This document shows, piece after piece, positions 1-10,381 of a stretch of DNA of 64,000 bases. Where the stretch lies: contig BCJX01000012.1 of NCBI GenBank assembly GCA_001600415.1, forward strand, positions 397,119 through 461,118, given 5' to 3'. The notes beneath the pieces are model-generated. The model did no database searches, was not told the DNA's origin, and saw nothing but the letters and a program-made list of their open reading frames with translations. Numbering within the stretch: the stretch's first letter is position 1; each line of letters opens with the position of its first letter. A program made the position numbers and the translations under genes. Source of the DNA: Pascua guehoae. Taxonomy: Eukaryota > Basidiomycota > Tremellomycetes > Trichosporonales > Trichosporonaceae.

Positions 1-2
1 GC

Positions 3-354
3 AAGCTCTACGAAGCCGTAAGGCGAGAGTTTCCAGAACTGCGTGCCTACCGCGTGCGTCTACCATTGCCGTACATCTGACGAGCCGGACTAATGGCAGT
101 TCTTTGAAGGACCACTCGGCCCGCACCCCGTCGCCATGTTCGAGGTAAACGTGTTCAACGCCGAGCAGCTCGGCGCAGCCCTGTCGTGGTTTGTGGCCAA
201 CCGCGGACCCTGCAGTGTGCTCATCCACCCCAACACGGGCGATGACGTCCTCGACCACACCACCAACGCTACCTGGCTAGGCGAAAAGATCCCGCTCGAT
301 GTCGATGTGCTGCGTGCCGCTACTGCCAAGAGTCAGGCAGCGGCAAAGGCTTGA
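3..354 (+). CDS. DOPA 4,5-dioxygenase family protein, C-terminal part
   Basis: This is the 3' end of a gene that starts upstream of the window. Two exons are read: 3-53, then 100-354 ending in TGA. The intron at 54-99 (46 nt) has a GTGCGT donor, a CTAAT branch site and a CAG acceptor, and it keeps the frame. The joined protein runs from KLYEAVRREFPELRAYR into FFEGPLGPHPVAMFEVN. It then carries the HPNTGDD...DHT...WLG block typical of the small DOPA 4,5-dioxygenase family (extradiol ring cleavage of DOPA-like catechols, cytosolic); the histidines in HPNTGD and DHT are likely metal or substrate ligands. Fungal members are often annotated only as family members, so the true substrate is unknown. 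The next gene starts more than 700 bp downstream on the other strand. Confidence 0.8.
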
Positions 355-1107
355 AACGGGGCGTAGGTAGTTTGAATCTGAACCCAATGTACCCGTACCA
401 GTGTAGTGTCTGTAGGATTCCATGAAACCCATGGCGTCTAGGCGAGCAGTGTAAACACGGTGGGTAGGCCGCGATAGCTGTTGATATTCACAGCCACGAG
501 AATGGACAAGCCCCTTCGACCGCGGGTCTGTTGGTGACTTTGAGCACACATGGCCAGGTTGCAAGCAGGGACAGACACCACAACCGCCACGACTGCGGAG
601 AACCGCCGCGGCGTAATGCTCAAGTCCCAACAACCAGCCGAGCAAGATGAGTCACGCGTTTGTCCCTCCCTCCTCGTCACGCCCAACCCCCAGCCACACT
701 TCTGACCCTGGATCTACCCCACCCGCATGCCCCGCACATCATTCGCAACCAACGCTGTGCATCTGCCTCCCCAATCTCCAGCTTCCAACTACCGACGAAT
801 CGAGAGTCGAGAGGCGGTGCTAGATGTTGTCAGCGACTGTCCCACCCAAACGCGGATAAAAAGATCGCGGAAGTAGGAGACGAATCAGACAACGGAGGTC
901 CTCTTTCGAGGTAGGTTCGATTCCAAGGGATTTGTCGACATGCGTGGATGCGAAGAGGGAGTCCCATATTCATCAGGCAAGCAAAGTTGAGGGTAGGTTG
1001 AAAAAGACGACCAAAAAAAGCCAAAGGGATATATCGCAGTCTCAGACACGCAAACTCACGGTCTCGGGGAATGTGTGGCAGAAAGCAAGCCGCAGCAAAG
1101 CAGCCGC
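355..1107. other. Intergenic region, no gene recognised
   Basis: About 750 bp between the convergent ends of the DOPA dioxygenase-like gene and eS12. No convincing ORF, tRNA or repeat was seen. A GGTTCGATTCC string near 914 resembles a tRNA B box, but the flanking bases do not form a T-stem. Confidence 0.5.
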
Positions 1108-1685
1108 TTAGCGGGTCTTGAAGTAGTCGAGGAGGACCTGGAGGCCCTCGGTCTCGGCACCGTAGTTGGTGACGACGACGCACGAGCAGCCGACGACCTT
1201 GCGGGGCTTGCCCTCGCGGTCAATCTTGGAGAGACCAGCCCACTGGCCGAGGACCTTGGCGTCCGAGACCTTGATGAGCTGGATGTTGTGCTCGGCGCAG
1301 AGAGCCTCAATGAGCTTCGAGTACTCGGCTGGGTGTGTCAGTTAAACCCCAGCTGGGCCAAAGCTCGCACTCACCCTCGGTAACGGTCTCGACGAGAACG
1401 CAGAGGTGGGCCTGGCGCTTGTCAAGAGCCTTGGCCGACTCGCGGAGACCACGGGCAAGACCGTCGTGCTGGGAAAGTTAGACATGAAAAATCAGCAAAG
1501 GTGAGCGCCGACGCCAGCGCCGACCCCGCGGTCAACGCCGTCATCAACGCCGCCAGGCCGCCACGCACCACCAGAGCGGTCTTGATCACAATCTCCAAAG
1601 CATCTTCGACGGAGAGGGGGCCGGTCTTCTCGGCGACCTCGACCTGCTCGACAACGTTGGAAGCGGTGGATCCGGCGTCAGACAT
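1108..1685 (-). CDS. RPS12: 40S ribosomal protein S12 (eS12)
   Basis: Minus strand, three exons: 1685-1569, 1468-1375 and 1328-1108, giving 143 residues, the same length as yeast Rps12. The product is a small-subunit ribosomal protein of the eL30/eL8-like fold, acting in cytoplasmic 40S subunits. Diagnostic blocks are [34 protein letters not shown], the EALCAEH segment, [18 protein letters not shown] and a C-terminal LLDYFKTR. The introns have GTGCGT and GTGAGT donors and CAG/CCAG acceptors, and the phases join to TALV-HDGL and VTEAEYSK exactly as in orthologues. The start is the first ATG ([10 protein letters not shown]), followed by an acidic N-terminus as usual in fungi. The last exon stops with TAA. 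Confidence 0.96.
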
Positions 1686-2006
1686 TTTTGGTCTTCTTCC
1701 ACCGATTTGGGATGAGTGAATGAATGAGTGTAGTGAAACGACACAAAAACGGCCACCCACGGCCAAAATTCACCCCAGCACAGGCGCACGCGGTCGGGGT
1801 CAGGGTTCAAGCCACGTGGCCGGCATTTTGCGGCATTTTGGCTTGGCCTTGGCGATTTCGTCTGTGGCGGCTTGAATGTGGCACCCAAGTCACCTTCCCG
1901 TGCAATCTGCAGCATGCACCAGAGGCAGTGCTTACACCACACGGGCCACATTGATTCATACCCATCCAAATCGTCCGTAGCAAGCTATGAACGCCCATAC
2001 TCAACC
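1686..2006. promoter_or_regulatory. Upstream region of eS12
   Basis: About 320 bp between the eS12 start codon and the 3' end of the next minus-strand gene. It must hold the eS12 promoter. No clear TATA element or named ribosomal-protein motif could be assigned by eye. Confidence 0.35.
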
Positions 2007-2824
2007 TCAGCGGCGGCGCTTCCACTGCATCATCGGCTTGACAATGCTGCGCGAACGCCCAAGACTGAGGAACCGCTCTTCGTCACTCCTCACCCTGACG
2101 TTGGGGGCAGGCTCGAACATGCGCTTGACACGGCGCACTTGTTCTTTGGCGTCCTCGTCGAATTTGCGCTTGCGCGCCGCCGCCAGGTCCTTGGACGCCT
2201 TGATCAGGTAAAAGTCGTTGCGACGGCCACGGGCGAACACGCAGTTCTCGTCGAGCCACAGCATCTCGGTGGGGCTGAGCGTGGTAAAGCTAAAGCCCTT
2301 CTTGAGCCAGAGCTTTGGAAAGAGGCTGCCGTAGTCGGACACCGAGCTGTACATCGTAAGAGCCTGATAGTTTGGAGATTGACTAGATGGACTAGATGGA
2401 CTCACTGGATCTCACGTTCAAACCTTTTCATATTCACAATCACGAACCCTTTGTCGTCGGGCCCAAAGCGGACCACGCGAAGGGGGTCGGGAACTTGACG
2501 CTGCTCCTCGTCGATGATGACGTCGTAGATGGTCCTCAGAAGAGTGTGGATTTCGGTCACGTGGTGGTTGCGTTCGTCGTTCCGGCGCGTCTCCTTCTTC
2601 CCCATCCACGGCTTGACGCAGCCCGTCGCCTTGGATGACTCGGCGTCACCACCACTCTTGCTGGCTTCGCCCTCCGCCTCGCGCTTGCTCGTCTTCTTCA
2701 TTCTATCGTCGACCAGGTCACGGGCGGGATCGGCCTGGGAACCGGCGACGGTAGCGCGAAAAACGGAGGTGTTGGGAAGGCCTTTGGGGGCGGTGCGGTC
2801 CAGGTTGGGCGGGTCAGACGGCAT
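2007..2824 (-). CDS. Protein with a distant HSF-type DNA-binding domain
   Basis: Minus strand, two exons: 2824-2406 and 2346-2007 (TGA). They join in phase to 252 residues across a 59-nt GTGAGT...ACAG intron. The N-terminal ~90 residues are charged and low in complexity (KKTSKREAEGEASKSGGDAE). Residues ~95-200 resemble a heat-shock-factor domain: a helix IHTLLRTIYDVIIDEE, then the RFGPDDKGFVIVNMKRFERE pattern (compare HSF I.W...G.SFiI.....F..e), then the closing strand/basic block FARGRRNDFYLIKASK (compare F.RGR..LL..I.R). The typical SFVRQLNMYGF helix is not well preserved. The C-terminus is basic (KRKFDEDAKEQVRRVKRMF). It is probably a nuclear DNA-binding protein, but this assignment rests on pattern recognition only. 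An acceptor-like CAG sits right before the chosen ATG, so an extra 5' exon (perhaps ending LILEATNLVSAI near 2870-2930) is possible. Confidence 0.5.
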
Positions 2825-3660
2825 CTGCTGGAGTTGGCAACCGTTGTTTCAGTCCAGACACACAGACTTACGATGGCGGAAACGAGGTTGGTGGCTTCGA
2901 GGATTAGACGAGTTGATGGTTGATGACAACCTGATACGAGGAGAAGAAAGAAGAAGAGCGTGTAGGTCCCGCCGACGCTGACGTGGAATCAGTGTCGAGC
3001 TGAGGTGTCCTCTCGCAGCGATCATCTGCACGTGGCTCATTTTCCTCCGCTTCGAGTTTGTGCATTCAATGCCGATCCCTCTGATCAATCGTGCCGGGCA
3101 CTTTTTGCTTCCAGTCTCCTCACTAGTCGCTTCTTGTAGACGAACACTGCCAGCAAGAATCCAATGCAACTACCGAGTATTTCAAGAGGCTCAGCGTAGG
3201 GAGTGTCCAATACTTTCACCTCATTATATCCCAATCGTCGGCAATCAAGGATTGCCAGTCATCTTCTAGAGGTCAATTTCCGAACCCTTACCCATCAAAG
3301 CCATTTCTCCATTGGTCCAGAAGCGACAGCCACAGAAGAGACACAACCCAACAGCTAGCATAGCAAGGCTGTGTGCTGAGGTGAAACCGGGCCGTGTGGC
3401 GCTGCCACGCGCGCCCGCGGGACGCCGCGTAGTGCGCGGCCTTTTAAGGGTAGAACTCAGTATCTCCGCTCTTCATGTTACTCTATTCTCTAGTTTCTAC
3501 ATCAAAACCTTCCAGTGGTTGCGCCTTGTAGCCCACTCTCGAGACGGATAAGATTTGCAAATACTTGGTAAGTGGGATTTCTCGGGGGCTGGGTGAGAGG
3601 TACAAAATTGTTCTTGCACAGTTTTATTTATTTCTGATAGCAACGTCTTTGCTGTGAACA
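2825..3660. other. Divergent intergenic region with possible untracked 5' exons
   Basis: Between the HSF-like gene (-) and the zinc-finger gene (+). On the minus strand an open stretch near 2870-2930 ending before a GTAAGT could be an upstream exon of the HSF-like gene. On the plus strand a GTAAGTGGG donor near 3569 and a CTGTGAACAG acceptor near 3660 suggest an upstream exon or 5'UTR intron of the zinc-finger gene. No independent gene was recognised. Confidence 0.3.
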
Positions 3661-4587
3661 GTGTTCCTCACCTCCTCCTATTCGCTCACAGTAACAGTTG
3701 GCGGCCTTTCCACACCACCGTTGTTGGCCACGTCTATGATCTGTCGTCGTGCCCATTCAGGGATTGCCAAGCAACGTTTGAGTCGGACCCCATCAAGTTC
3801 GCGGCCCACGTCTTCGCATCTCACCTTAACAAGTACTGCAGGATTGTGAATCCCAACGGCGTCATGTGCTTTACAACGCGCATCGGCCGCTCACTACGAG
3901 CTCGCCCACGGCGCCGTCGCGATTCACACCACGACGTCGGCTCCAACACGGTCTGTATCGGTATGTCGACCTTGCTCGATGACCCTGGTGGGACACGATT
4001 GCGTTATTAAACATCCGCGGCCACTTCCACAACCTCCTCCGCAAGCTCTCGACTACGACAACATTTACATGAGCGACGATCAGGTCATTGCCTGCCCATT
4101 TTGCCTTCTCGACACGACGCTCGACAGTGGCTCGCGCATGCGCATCTTTTTGGACCGCCGGTCACAATTGCGCGACATCAATGAGCTTCACATCATCGGT
4201 CGACCAGCGTCAAGGACTCACGTGTGCCCGTTCCCCCTTTGCAAACACACGATGTTCACACCCGCAAGTCTGGCGGACCACCTCATCCAGACCCATTCAT
4301 TTCGTCTGGCGGGTATCCACGACACGGGATCGGCGCCATCCAACCACATCAATGGGGATCTTGCCCTTCTCATTACGGATGTCGGTACCAAGGAAACGGC
4401 AAAGAAACGGAAGCAGCCCGACGACTCGCCGACTGCGGGGCAGGCGGCATGCGGCACAGTCGAATGGATCGCTACCCTCAACAAAGTCAAGCTGCGCAAG
4501 CCCCACGCCTTCAGCAGAATAGGTACCAAACCTAGTTCGATGGCTGGAATGATAGAGGGGCAGAGGGTTTCGAGGCTGGCAACCTAA
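3661..4587 (+). CDS. C2H2-type zinc-finger-like protein (start unresolved)
   Basis: Two exons are supported. The first is open through 3960. After an 85-nt GTATGT...GCAAG intron (3961-4045, phase 1), the second runs to TAA at 4585-4587. Three Cys/His clusters are visible: CPFRDCQATFESD with downstream histidines (HVFASHLNKYC); an isolated CPFC; and a good finger VCPFPLCKHTMFTPASLADH followed by LIQTH (C-x4-C, then H-x4-H). The C-terminus is basic (AKKRKQPDD). It is likely a nuclear DNA- or RNA-binding protein, but the spacing is not classic and no named family was recognised. The 5' end is uncertain because no in-frame ATG precedes the first finger. The exon probably begins at an acceptor near 3660 or 3692 and continues from an upstream exon. 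Confidence 0.5.
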
Positions 4588-4759
4588 TGAGTGTATGATA
4601 CATCCAACCTGATACAGATCCTTTCTGAGGCATGCTTGGAGTACACTTGCATCATGCTACGGAATCATACACATTTACATGACGTGACAGGGGGAGGTTG
4701 CTTGTAGAGAACCCAACCTCTGCGATGGGGCTCAGCCGGTGAATCAGATGTTCTCTTCA

Positions 4760-5098
4760 GCGAGAGTCACAACTACATTGGGGAGATTGGTACAGTTGTT
4801 GATCGGGTCGGACTTGGATGTAATGGACGCGATTGAGAAGTCGTTTTCAGAGAGCGTCAGCCTTGCATTGGGGACCCTCTTACAGTTGGGTTTGAACGAC
4901 AGCCGGCACTGGTATGGACATGGAGAATGGATCGTCTTCTGCAGGTGTCAGTCTTGCCACGGTGACCTCCTTACAGTTGTTGATTCGGGGGCTGCGGGCG
5001 GGTTTGAGAAACGGCTGATACTGTGCCCAACGTGAATCGAAAGCGGGTTTCAGCTTGCGTCAGCATTACAACAGGGACATTCTTACAATTGCCGATCA
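4760..5098 (+). repeat. Four imperfect ~100-bp repeats sharing a TTACAGTTG core
   Basis: Copies lie near 4765-4806, 4855-4890, 4948-4986 and 5058-5098. Each has a pattern like GTCA-(ca/gc)-CTT/TAC-n-GG-n-CTCTTACAGTTG. They sit between the zinc-finger gene and the 3' end of the unknown minus-strand gene. Whether they are a decayed protein repeat or non-coding is not clear. Confidence 0.4.
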
Positions 5099-5101
5099 AG
5101 G

Positions 5102-7896
5102 TCATCTTGCGAAAAGCCTGGAGAGCTCCAACCGCCGTTGCATTCGGTCGTAGGCGGCCTTTAAGAGAAGGCGTTCGGACACGTGGAGATGGGCGGACGG
5201 CTCCAACAAGCTCTCCAATGAGGGCCCAAGGCCCACGGGAGGGTCTTCGTGGGTGACCTGGGTCGTGGTATCACCCGGCGGTATCATGAAGGAGTACGGC
5301 ACCGTTTTGCCAAAGAACATTGTCGTTGCCCATTCGTCTTGACTGACTGGGTAAAACGCCTGGCAATCGTACCATTGTGAGGCAATAGTCTTCGGTCGCA
5401 TCCGCGCTTGCTCCATTTTGATGCCCACGTACTCGTCGTACCACATGTACAGCATCCGGCACTGCTCTGTTAGTTATTCGAGAATACTCTCGCTCAAGTT
5501 GAGACTCACCTCCTCGGACACACAGGCCAGCTCTACTCGAGCGTAGATTTGATCACGATTGACAATGCTTGCTTGGCCACCGTTCAAGGCATAGTACCGC
5601 CGACCCTTGTCTTCTGGGAGGAGTGGGTCCTTATCCTTGATGCTGATGAAGCGAGGGGTGATGAGAATGCCAAGGTTGACGATGGCGGATACTTTGTGGC
5701 GCTCCCGACAAATATTGAAGGGGCTGTCGGCGAAGTATTTGTGGCGATGCCTTGCAAGCTGTATCGTTAGGTGGTCGGCGTGTATCCAAGTGGACCGTGA
5801 CCTCTACTCACTGTGGCCGATCGTTTGCTGTACCTGCACATCCGCTGATACGCGGGATAATCATCCGTGTTCTTCTGGGACAGTGTACGAAAGTAGGCAG
5901 TGGTGGCAGACCAAAGTTGACCCTTCCAGCGGCCTTCATTTTCTTGAAATGTCGGACTTGCAATAACATCGGCCGACACCTGTCTTAAAAACTCATCATC
6001 CCTGGCGTCAGCAGGGTCAGACTGAATGACTCACAGAATGGAGTCAGACCACTTTGGGCACAAGTACCACTTTTGTATTGCGGGATCGTAACGACCCTTT
6101 TCGTTGGGGGGCGGCACCCGTTCCGTGGCACTGAACGTGTGTAGTGTTTGCGGAATCTTGTAACGTGCGGGGGTATTGCGTGGCGAGTGCACACCGATTA
6201 GCTGCCTCGCGTGGAACCAAACCAGTCGCTGCCTCGTTAGTTTACACCGAGAGGACACAATACGCTTACCCTCAGCTCATCATCACACTTTTTGGCAATG
6301 ACGCGGCTGCCACCCTTCTGCAATGGCCACATTTCAGCCGCAGTCGGTTCTAGGCTTGGTTTCAAGCCACGATACGCAAACGTCCACAAAGGTTGATCCT
6401 CTGGGCCGAGTGGCTTGGGTTGTAGGTGTGGCTCGAGCCAGTCGACGCGCAACGTTGGCGATAGTGTGTGCGGGTTAAGCAGGCGAATGGGGGCATGGTA
6501 CGGTTCGCTCAAGTGGTCGACAAGAGTGTAAAGCCCTCTGTCGCGCACGGTTGGCTCCCAGTCGGGATACTCAAAGCTTGTGTCGTATGGCTCTGGCTCT
6601 GGCGGGTTTGGAATATCCCGTTGCGATTCCACGACCCCACAGCCGAGGAGGACAAAGTCCTCGCGGTACGGCGTGTCAGGGACGCTGTCACAAGTTGCAC
6701 ATGGGGGACCGGGACGACGAACCAAGTGGGGCGGATTGTCCGGTGTTGCTTGGCGAGGGGAACCGGCACTGAAACGAACGTCGCCATTGTCGCTCGCACG
6801 AGGAAACGGATGACCGCAAGCGGGACGAGGGTATGGGTTTGAGATTTGAACAACGGTGGAATTCGGGTCGCCGTAGATGCATCGCTCATCTGCAGTCTGC
6901 CACGGCGGCCAAAGGTGCTTGCTATCCCACGACTGGCAGTCCTCTCCGTCGTACTCGAGATCCTCGAGGCGTACGGGCTCGCGAACGTTGAGAAAGACCA
7001 TCAAGGTCTCACCCTGGGGGAACCCCTTCCTCAACCGTGGAACAACGAGAGACGCCGTCATCTTGTTTCCTTCGTCAATGTCGATGGGGCCACCGTGCAA
7101 CTCGGTTTCTTCTTCTCGTCCTTGTTCCTCCCTCCAGGTGAGGGTTCGTAGACCCTCCTCGGGTTTCTGCCAGTAGATATCACTGTCGGTGAGGAAGAAT
7201 CGATGGTGGCGAACTTGGCCAATGGCTGGGACAATGTCGCCAACTTGAAGAACCGTCACCGTTTGCAGCCGCCAGCATTTCTCCATCTCGCTTAGCATCT
7301 TGACCGCGACGAGGAGGCGCTCTCTTCTCCAGAATTCGGGGGCGATCTTCTCCAGAGGATAGTGAACGCCAGGGTGGTAAAAGTCGTCTCGAGTGAACAA
7401 TTGCCAAACAAGCTGCGAAGGACGAATGTAACAATGTGCGCATTAATCGTTACAATCTTGGGTTCGGGGGGAAGGAAGCGATTTGGCTGAAAAAGCTTTG
7501 GCCAACAGTCGAGGGAGACGCCCCATGCGCGGAACGTGGCGTCTACGAGAGCACGGAGAGCAGGTTGGCAGATGCAGAGAATGATGTCGTCGAAGGGGAA
7601 AAGACGGGGGGAGGTAAACGTGAGAAGAAGGTTGGCAAGTTGCGACCAGCCTGTGTGTGGGTTAGACGTGCTGTGGTAGGCAAGAAATCTCTGTGAATGA
7701 ACTACCAACCTTCGAGGTCGACAACACTGATTACCTTGACGCGTATAAGGTCTTTGCGCACGGCCCAAAATGCATGGCGGAGATCGAAACTTCCGGTGGC
7801 AAAGTCGGGCACGGGTGGCGTGTCGCGAGAGAACTCGATGCGGCCATCAGAATCAATCTGCGGCCACGAGCGGCGCGTGCCGCCACCCCAGGGCAT
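5102..7896 (-). CDS. Uncharacterised 7-exon protein, about 833 aa
   Basis: Minus strand, exons 7896-7710, 7650-7454, 7412-6270, 6228-6035, 5983-5812, 5758-5510 and 5461-5102 (TGA). All phases agree and total 2502 nt. Introns are 37-59 nt with good donors (GTTGGT, GTAACG, GTAAGC, three GTGAGT) and plausible branch sites (CTAAC, ACTAAC). The protein is soluble-looking, with an aromatic-rich middle (DDFYHPGVHYPLEKIAPEFW, EYPDWEPTVRDRGLY, WLEPHLQPKPLG), a YDPAIQKWYLCPKW segment and a Met/Tyr-rich C-terminus (CRMLYMWYDEYVGIKMEQ). No signal peptide, domain or catalytic motif was recognised. The start is uncertain: ATG at 7896 (MPWGGGTRRSW) is chosen. The frame stays open to an ATG at 8151, but that extension translates a 9-bp-periodic repeat into an implausible Leu/Phe/Val run. 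Confidence 0.6.
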
Positions 7897-8018
7897 TGTG
7901 GGGGCGTATTCTGGGAGCGAGATATTGATGAGAACGAGGAGGTTGTGAACGATGTGATGATGTAGGACAGAGAAAGTAAATGAAAGAGTGATGGAGAAAA
8001 CGGAACAGGGAGATAGGT

Positions 8019-8128
8019 CGAGGAAGATAAGTAAGACGAGGAAGGCGAGGAAGACAAGGAAGATGAGGAAGGCGAGGAAGACAAGGAAGACGAGGAAGGC
8101 GAGGAAGACGGAAGACGAGGAAGACGAC
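8019..8128. repeat. 9-bp-periodic purine repeat (GAGGAAGAC/GGC-like)
   Basis: About 110 bp made of variants of GAGGAAGAC, AAGGAAGAC and GAGGAAGGC. It lies at the 5' side of the unknown 7-exon gene, with the purines on the plus strand. It opens spurious reading frames on both strands and obscures that gene's true start. Confidence 0.8.
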
Positions 8129-8242
8129 AATAATAATGTCGCCACTGGCATTCAGGGTCCAACGCAGGATTCAGGGTCAAGAAGCAAGAGTTGAACGGGG
8201 TGCTGGAGGGACGGGGTGCTGGAGAAGTGTGTTTTCGACCAT

Positions 8243-8658
8243 AGGGACTCGGCATTAAATGTTGGCACATCCAACGACTCACGGACATTGCGCTCAACCA
8301 TGGCGGCCAGTTGCCTCCCAGCGCCGCGGCGAAGCATGTGGGCGCGCCGACCACATCCATCTCAGCCATCAAGTACCGTGACCTCAAGGAGCTCGTCCGG
8401 CTTTATAACCTTGAAGGCCCATTGCCCCGGGGTGCACTCAAGACGGCCAACCTTGTTGGTGTTTTGACGGCGAGCGGAGGAGAACGGCCACTCCCTACCA
8501 CCGCTTCCGTCATAAGGCGCCAGTCTGCTGCCTGGGTCCTGCCGCTCCTCTTCGCGCAACATCTCAACTCCCTCCATCCTCTATGGCACCGACGGCATAC
8601 TCCACCCACACAGCCAGTCCTTGACATCCTCCACAAAGCTCCTTTTGCTTGCAGATGA
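8243..8658 (+). CDS. SAP-like domain fragment
   Basis: An open plus-strand stretch with no in-frame ATG upstream of the motif. The segment ISAIKYRDLKELVRLYNLEG followed by PLPRGALKTANLVGVLTA matches the SAP pattern (helix, loop, G-x-K-x-x-L-x-x-x-L), a ~35-residue DNA/RNA-binding helix pair. The rest (GERPLPTTASVIRRQ onward to 8658) is unrevealing. It may be one exon of a gene with an unrecognised first exon, or a remnant. It points toward the minus-strand family copy ending at 8581 and overlaps it. Confidence 0.35.
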
Positions 8659-9372
8659 CGGGGTGACGAATTCACTGACTGCGTGGGCTATGTCCCACTC
8701 CGCGCCAAGGTTCACAGTGAGCCCGTCGTGCTGGGCAAGCTCTGCGAGGTCGGTGCGGAGCCCAACTGAACCCCAAGCCTTTGGGCCAAGCGGGAGTTCT
8801 GCGAGTTGCTGTGCGAACCAGCGTTCTGCCTCGTTCAAACCCCTTGGGCTCCAACATCGTCTGCAGAACGGCTGGTTTCTTGGGCGAAAAGATGATGGAC
8901 CCGACTGATCCGTCCTGGTTGCGATCGAGCGAGGTAGACGTCATACGAGCGACCGCACCGCCCATGCGCAGCTGACTCGCCAAATGGAGGGTTGTTGCCG
9001 AGTACATGTCGCCTGTGTGCAGATAACAGTTGTATAATCGTCCCTATACAGTCAGCACCACGCCTAGCTATTCTTTTGACACTTACATCGAGTGATATAC
9101 TCCACATGACTGAATCAACGTCGGGGAGGTGAAGGCACACCCAGGACAACAGATGGGTGAACACGCAGCCACCACGTTTCGGGTACAATTTGCCAAACGC
9201 GTCGAGGACGGCCGCATATGACATTGTTGGGAGAACCAGCTCCCGGTTGTTGGATGCGATGTCGGCCTGTCTCAGGTCGCGCTGTTTGGCGACAGACGAG
9301 AGCGGCTCGTCCAAGCGTCCAAAGAACCAGGAGATGGGCCTCGTCACCGAAGGCACAGTGATGCACGCTCAT
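8581..9372 (-). pseudogene. Unknown family, copy 1 (two apparent frameshifts)
   Basis: Minus strand. Three successive segments in different frames match one continuous family protein. The first begins near 9370 (FGDEAHLLVLWTLGRAALVC), comparable to GETRVVLASFAAWAGTRTAC in the plus-strand copy. After a shift near 9290 the second reads SSVAKQRDLRQADIASNN, then MSYAAVLDAFGKLYPKRGGC and VFTHLLSW...SISLD, almost the same as the plus copy (MAYAAVLDAFGSLYPKRGGC). A GTAAGT donor follows, as in the plus copy. After a 67-nt intron-like gap, MYSATTLHLASQL leads to VLQTMLEPKG. A one-base slip in the GGGGTTT run near 8838 is then needed to continue as LNEAERWFAQQLAELPLG, ending at 8581. It is either a decayed gene or a live gene with sequencing errors in homopolymers. 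Function unknown. Confidence 0.5.
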
Positions 9373-10031
9373 ACTGTAAAATGGAGAAGTGAGACGCCGC
9401 CATGCTGTCCAATGAACGACGCTATGCGGCGTGCTTCAGATAGCGGACTGATGTACAGCAGAACGGACAAGAAGGATGAACGCAGTCCCCTATGTGCAGA
9501 TTAACCTCTGGTATGACCAGAGTGGCCTCGTTTCAGCAACCCCCCACCCCTCCGCCACCCTCTCCGAGCCCCATATCACCCCAAAGGCTCCCTTGATTGC
9601 CCCACAGCACCAAAAAGGTCACAACCCGCGATCTCCTGATGCTGAAAGCTCTCGAAATTCGGATTGGGAATCTCAGAAGTCGTAGTCAGACGCCGTACCA
9701 TTTGGCCACGCGACCGGGACACTCGATGGCTAGGAGAGAGGATCCGGTGGCGAGCAAAGATTAACTGAGGGGTCCTGGAGGGTTATGAGTGCCCTTGTCA
9801 CCGGCACATCCTCGTAGCCTGCATTGGTTGTCGCTCTCGTTACACTGACTGGGTTATCGACGGTTGTGCCCTTTGTAATAGTACCAGACCTGTTCCGCCA
9901 CGAATCACCTTATTAGGTGCCACGAACCAGCCTGATACGCGGTGCCTGGTACCCTACATCCGGCGATACATCCTCATTCGCCAAGAACATATATAAAGGC
10001 AGCTTGTCAGTAGTGCGAGATGTTCTAGCGA
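9373..10031. other. Intergenic region
   Basis: About 650 bp between family copy 1 (-) and the plus-strand family gene. No gene was recognised. It contains a good TATA-like element near its right end, listed separately. Confidence 0.4.
9990..9999 (+). promoter_or_regulatory. TATA-like element
   Basis: The string TATATAAAGG lies about 40 bp upstream of an ATG at 10032, which opens a 68-codon frame (MNCLVPSYHQTPAPTRS). This could be the 5' exon of the following family gene, although the splice into it was not resolved. Confidence 0.4.
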
Positions 10032-10381
10032 ATGAATTGTCTCGTTCCATCTTATCACCAAACCCCAGCACCGACCCGTTCTACGCCTGTAATACCGCCC
10101 GCCGCATCCGCGTTCCCCCCCTATTACACCCTTGACAAACGTCGCTGCCTCAGCTATTGGGCCTCGGGTACCAAGACGCCACACGCACCGTCAAATGTGG
10201 CTGGTGGAGAGACGAGGCGTGAGTCGAGTGTAGAGTGAGACACCAGACAGCGGTGTGTCGACGTGAAAGAACAAGCGCTGCAGTACGAAATGCGGCGCAG
10301 ACTTTGCCTTGGATACGGTGCTGGCCTTGCCCCTCCTTGGGCTCTTCACCGATGGGCTCACACAGACGAGTCTGAGTCTGA

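Noticed and set aside
907..930. tRNA gene suggested by GGTTCGATTCC
   Set aside because: The B-box string is present, but the bases around it cannot form a T-stem and no acceptor, D or anticodon arms were found upstream.
7988..8194. Basic Arg/Lys-rich small protein on the plus strand
   Set aside because: It is purely the translation of the 9-bp purine repeat and has no independent support.
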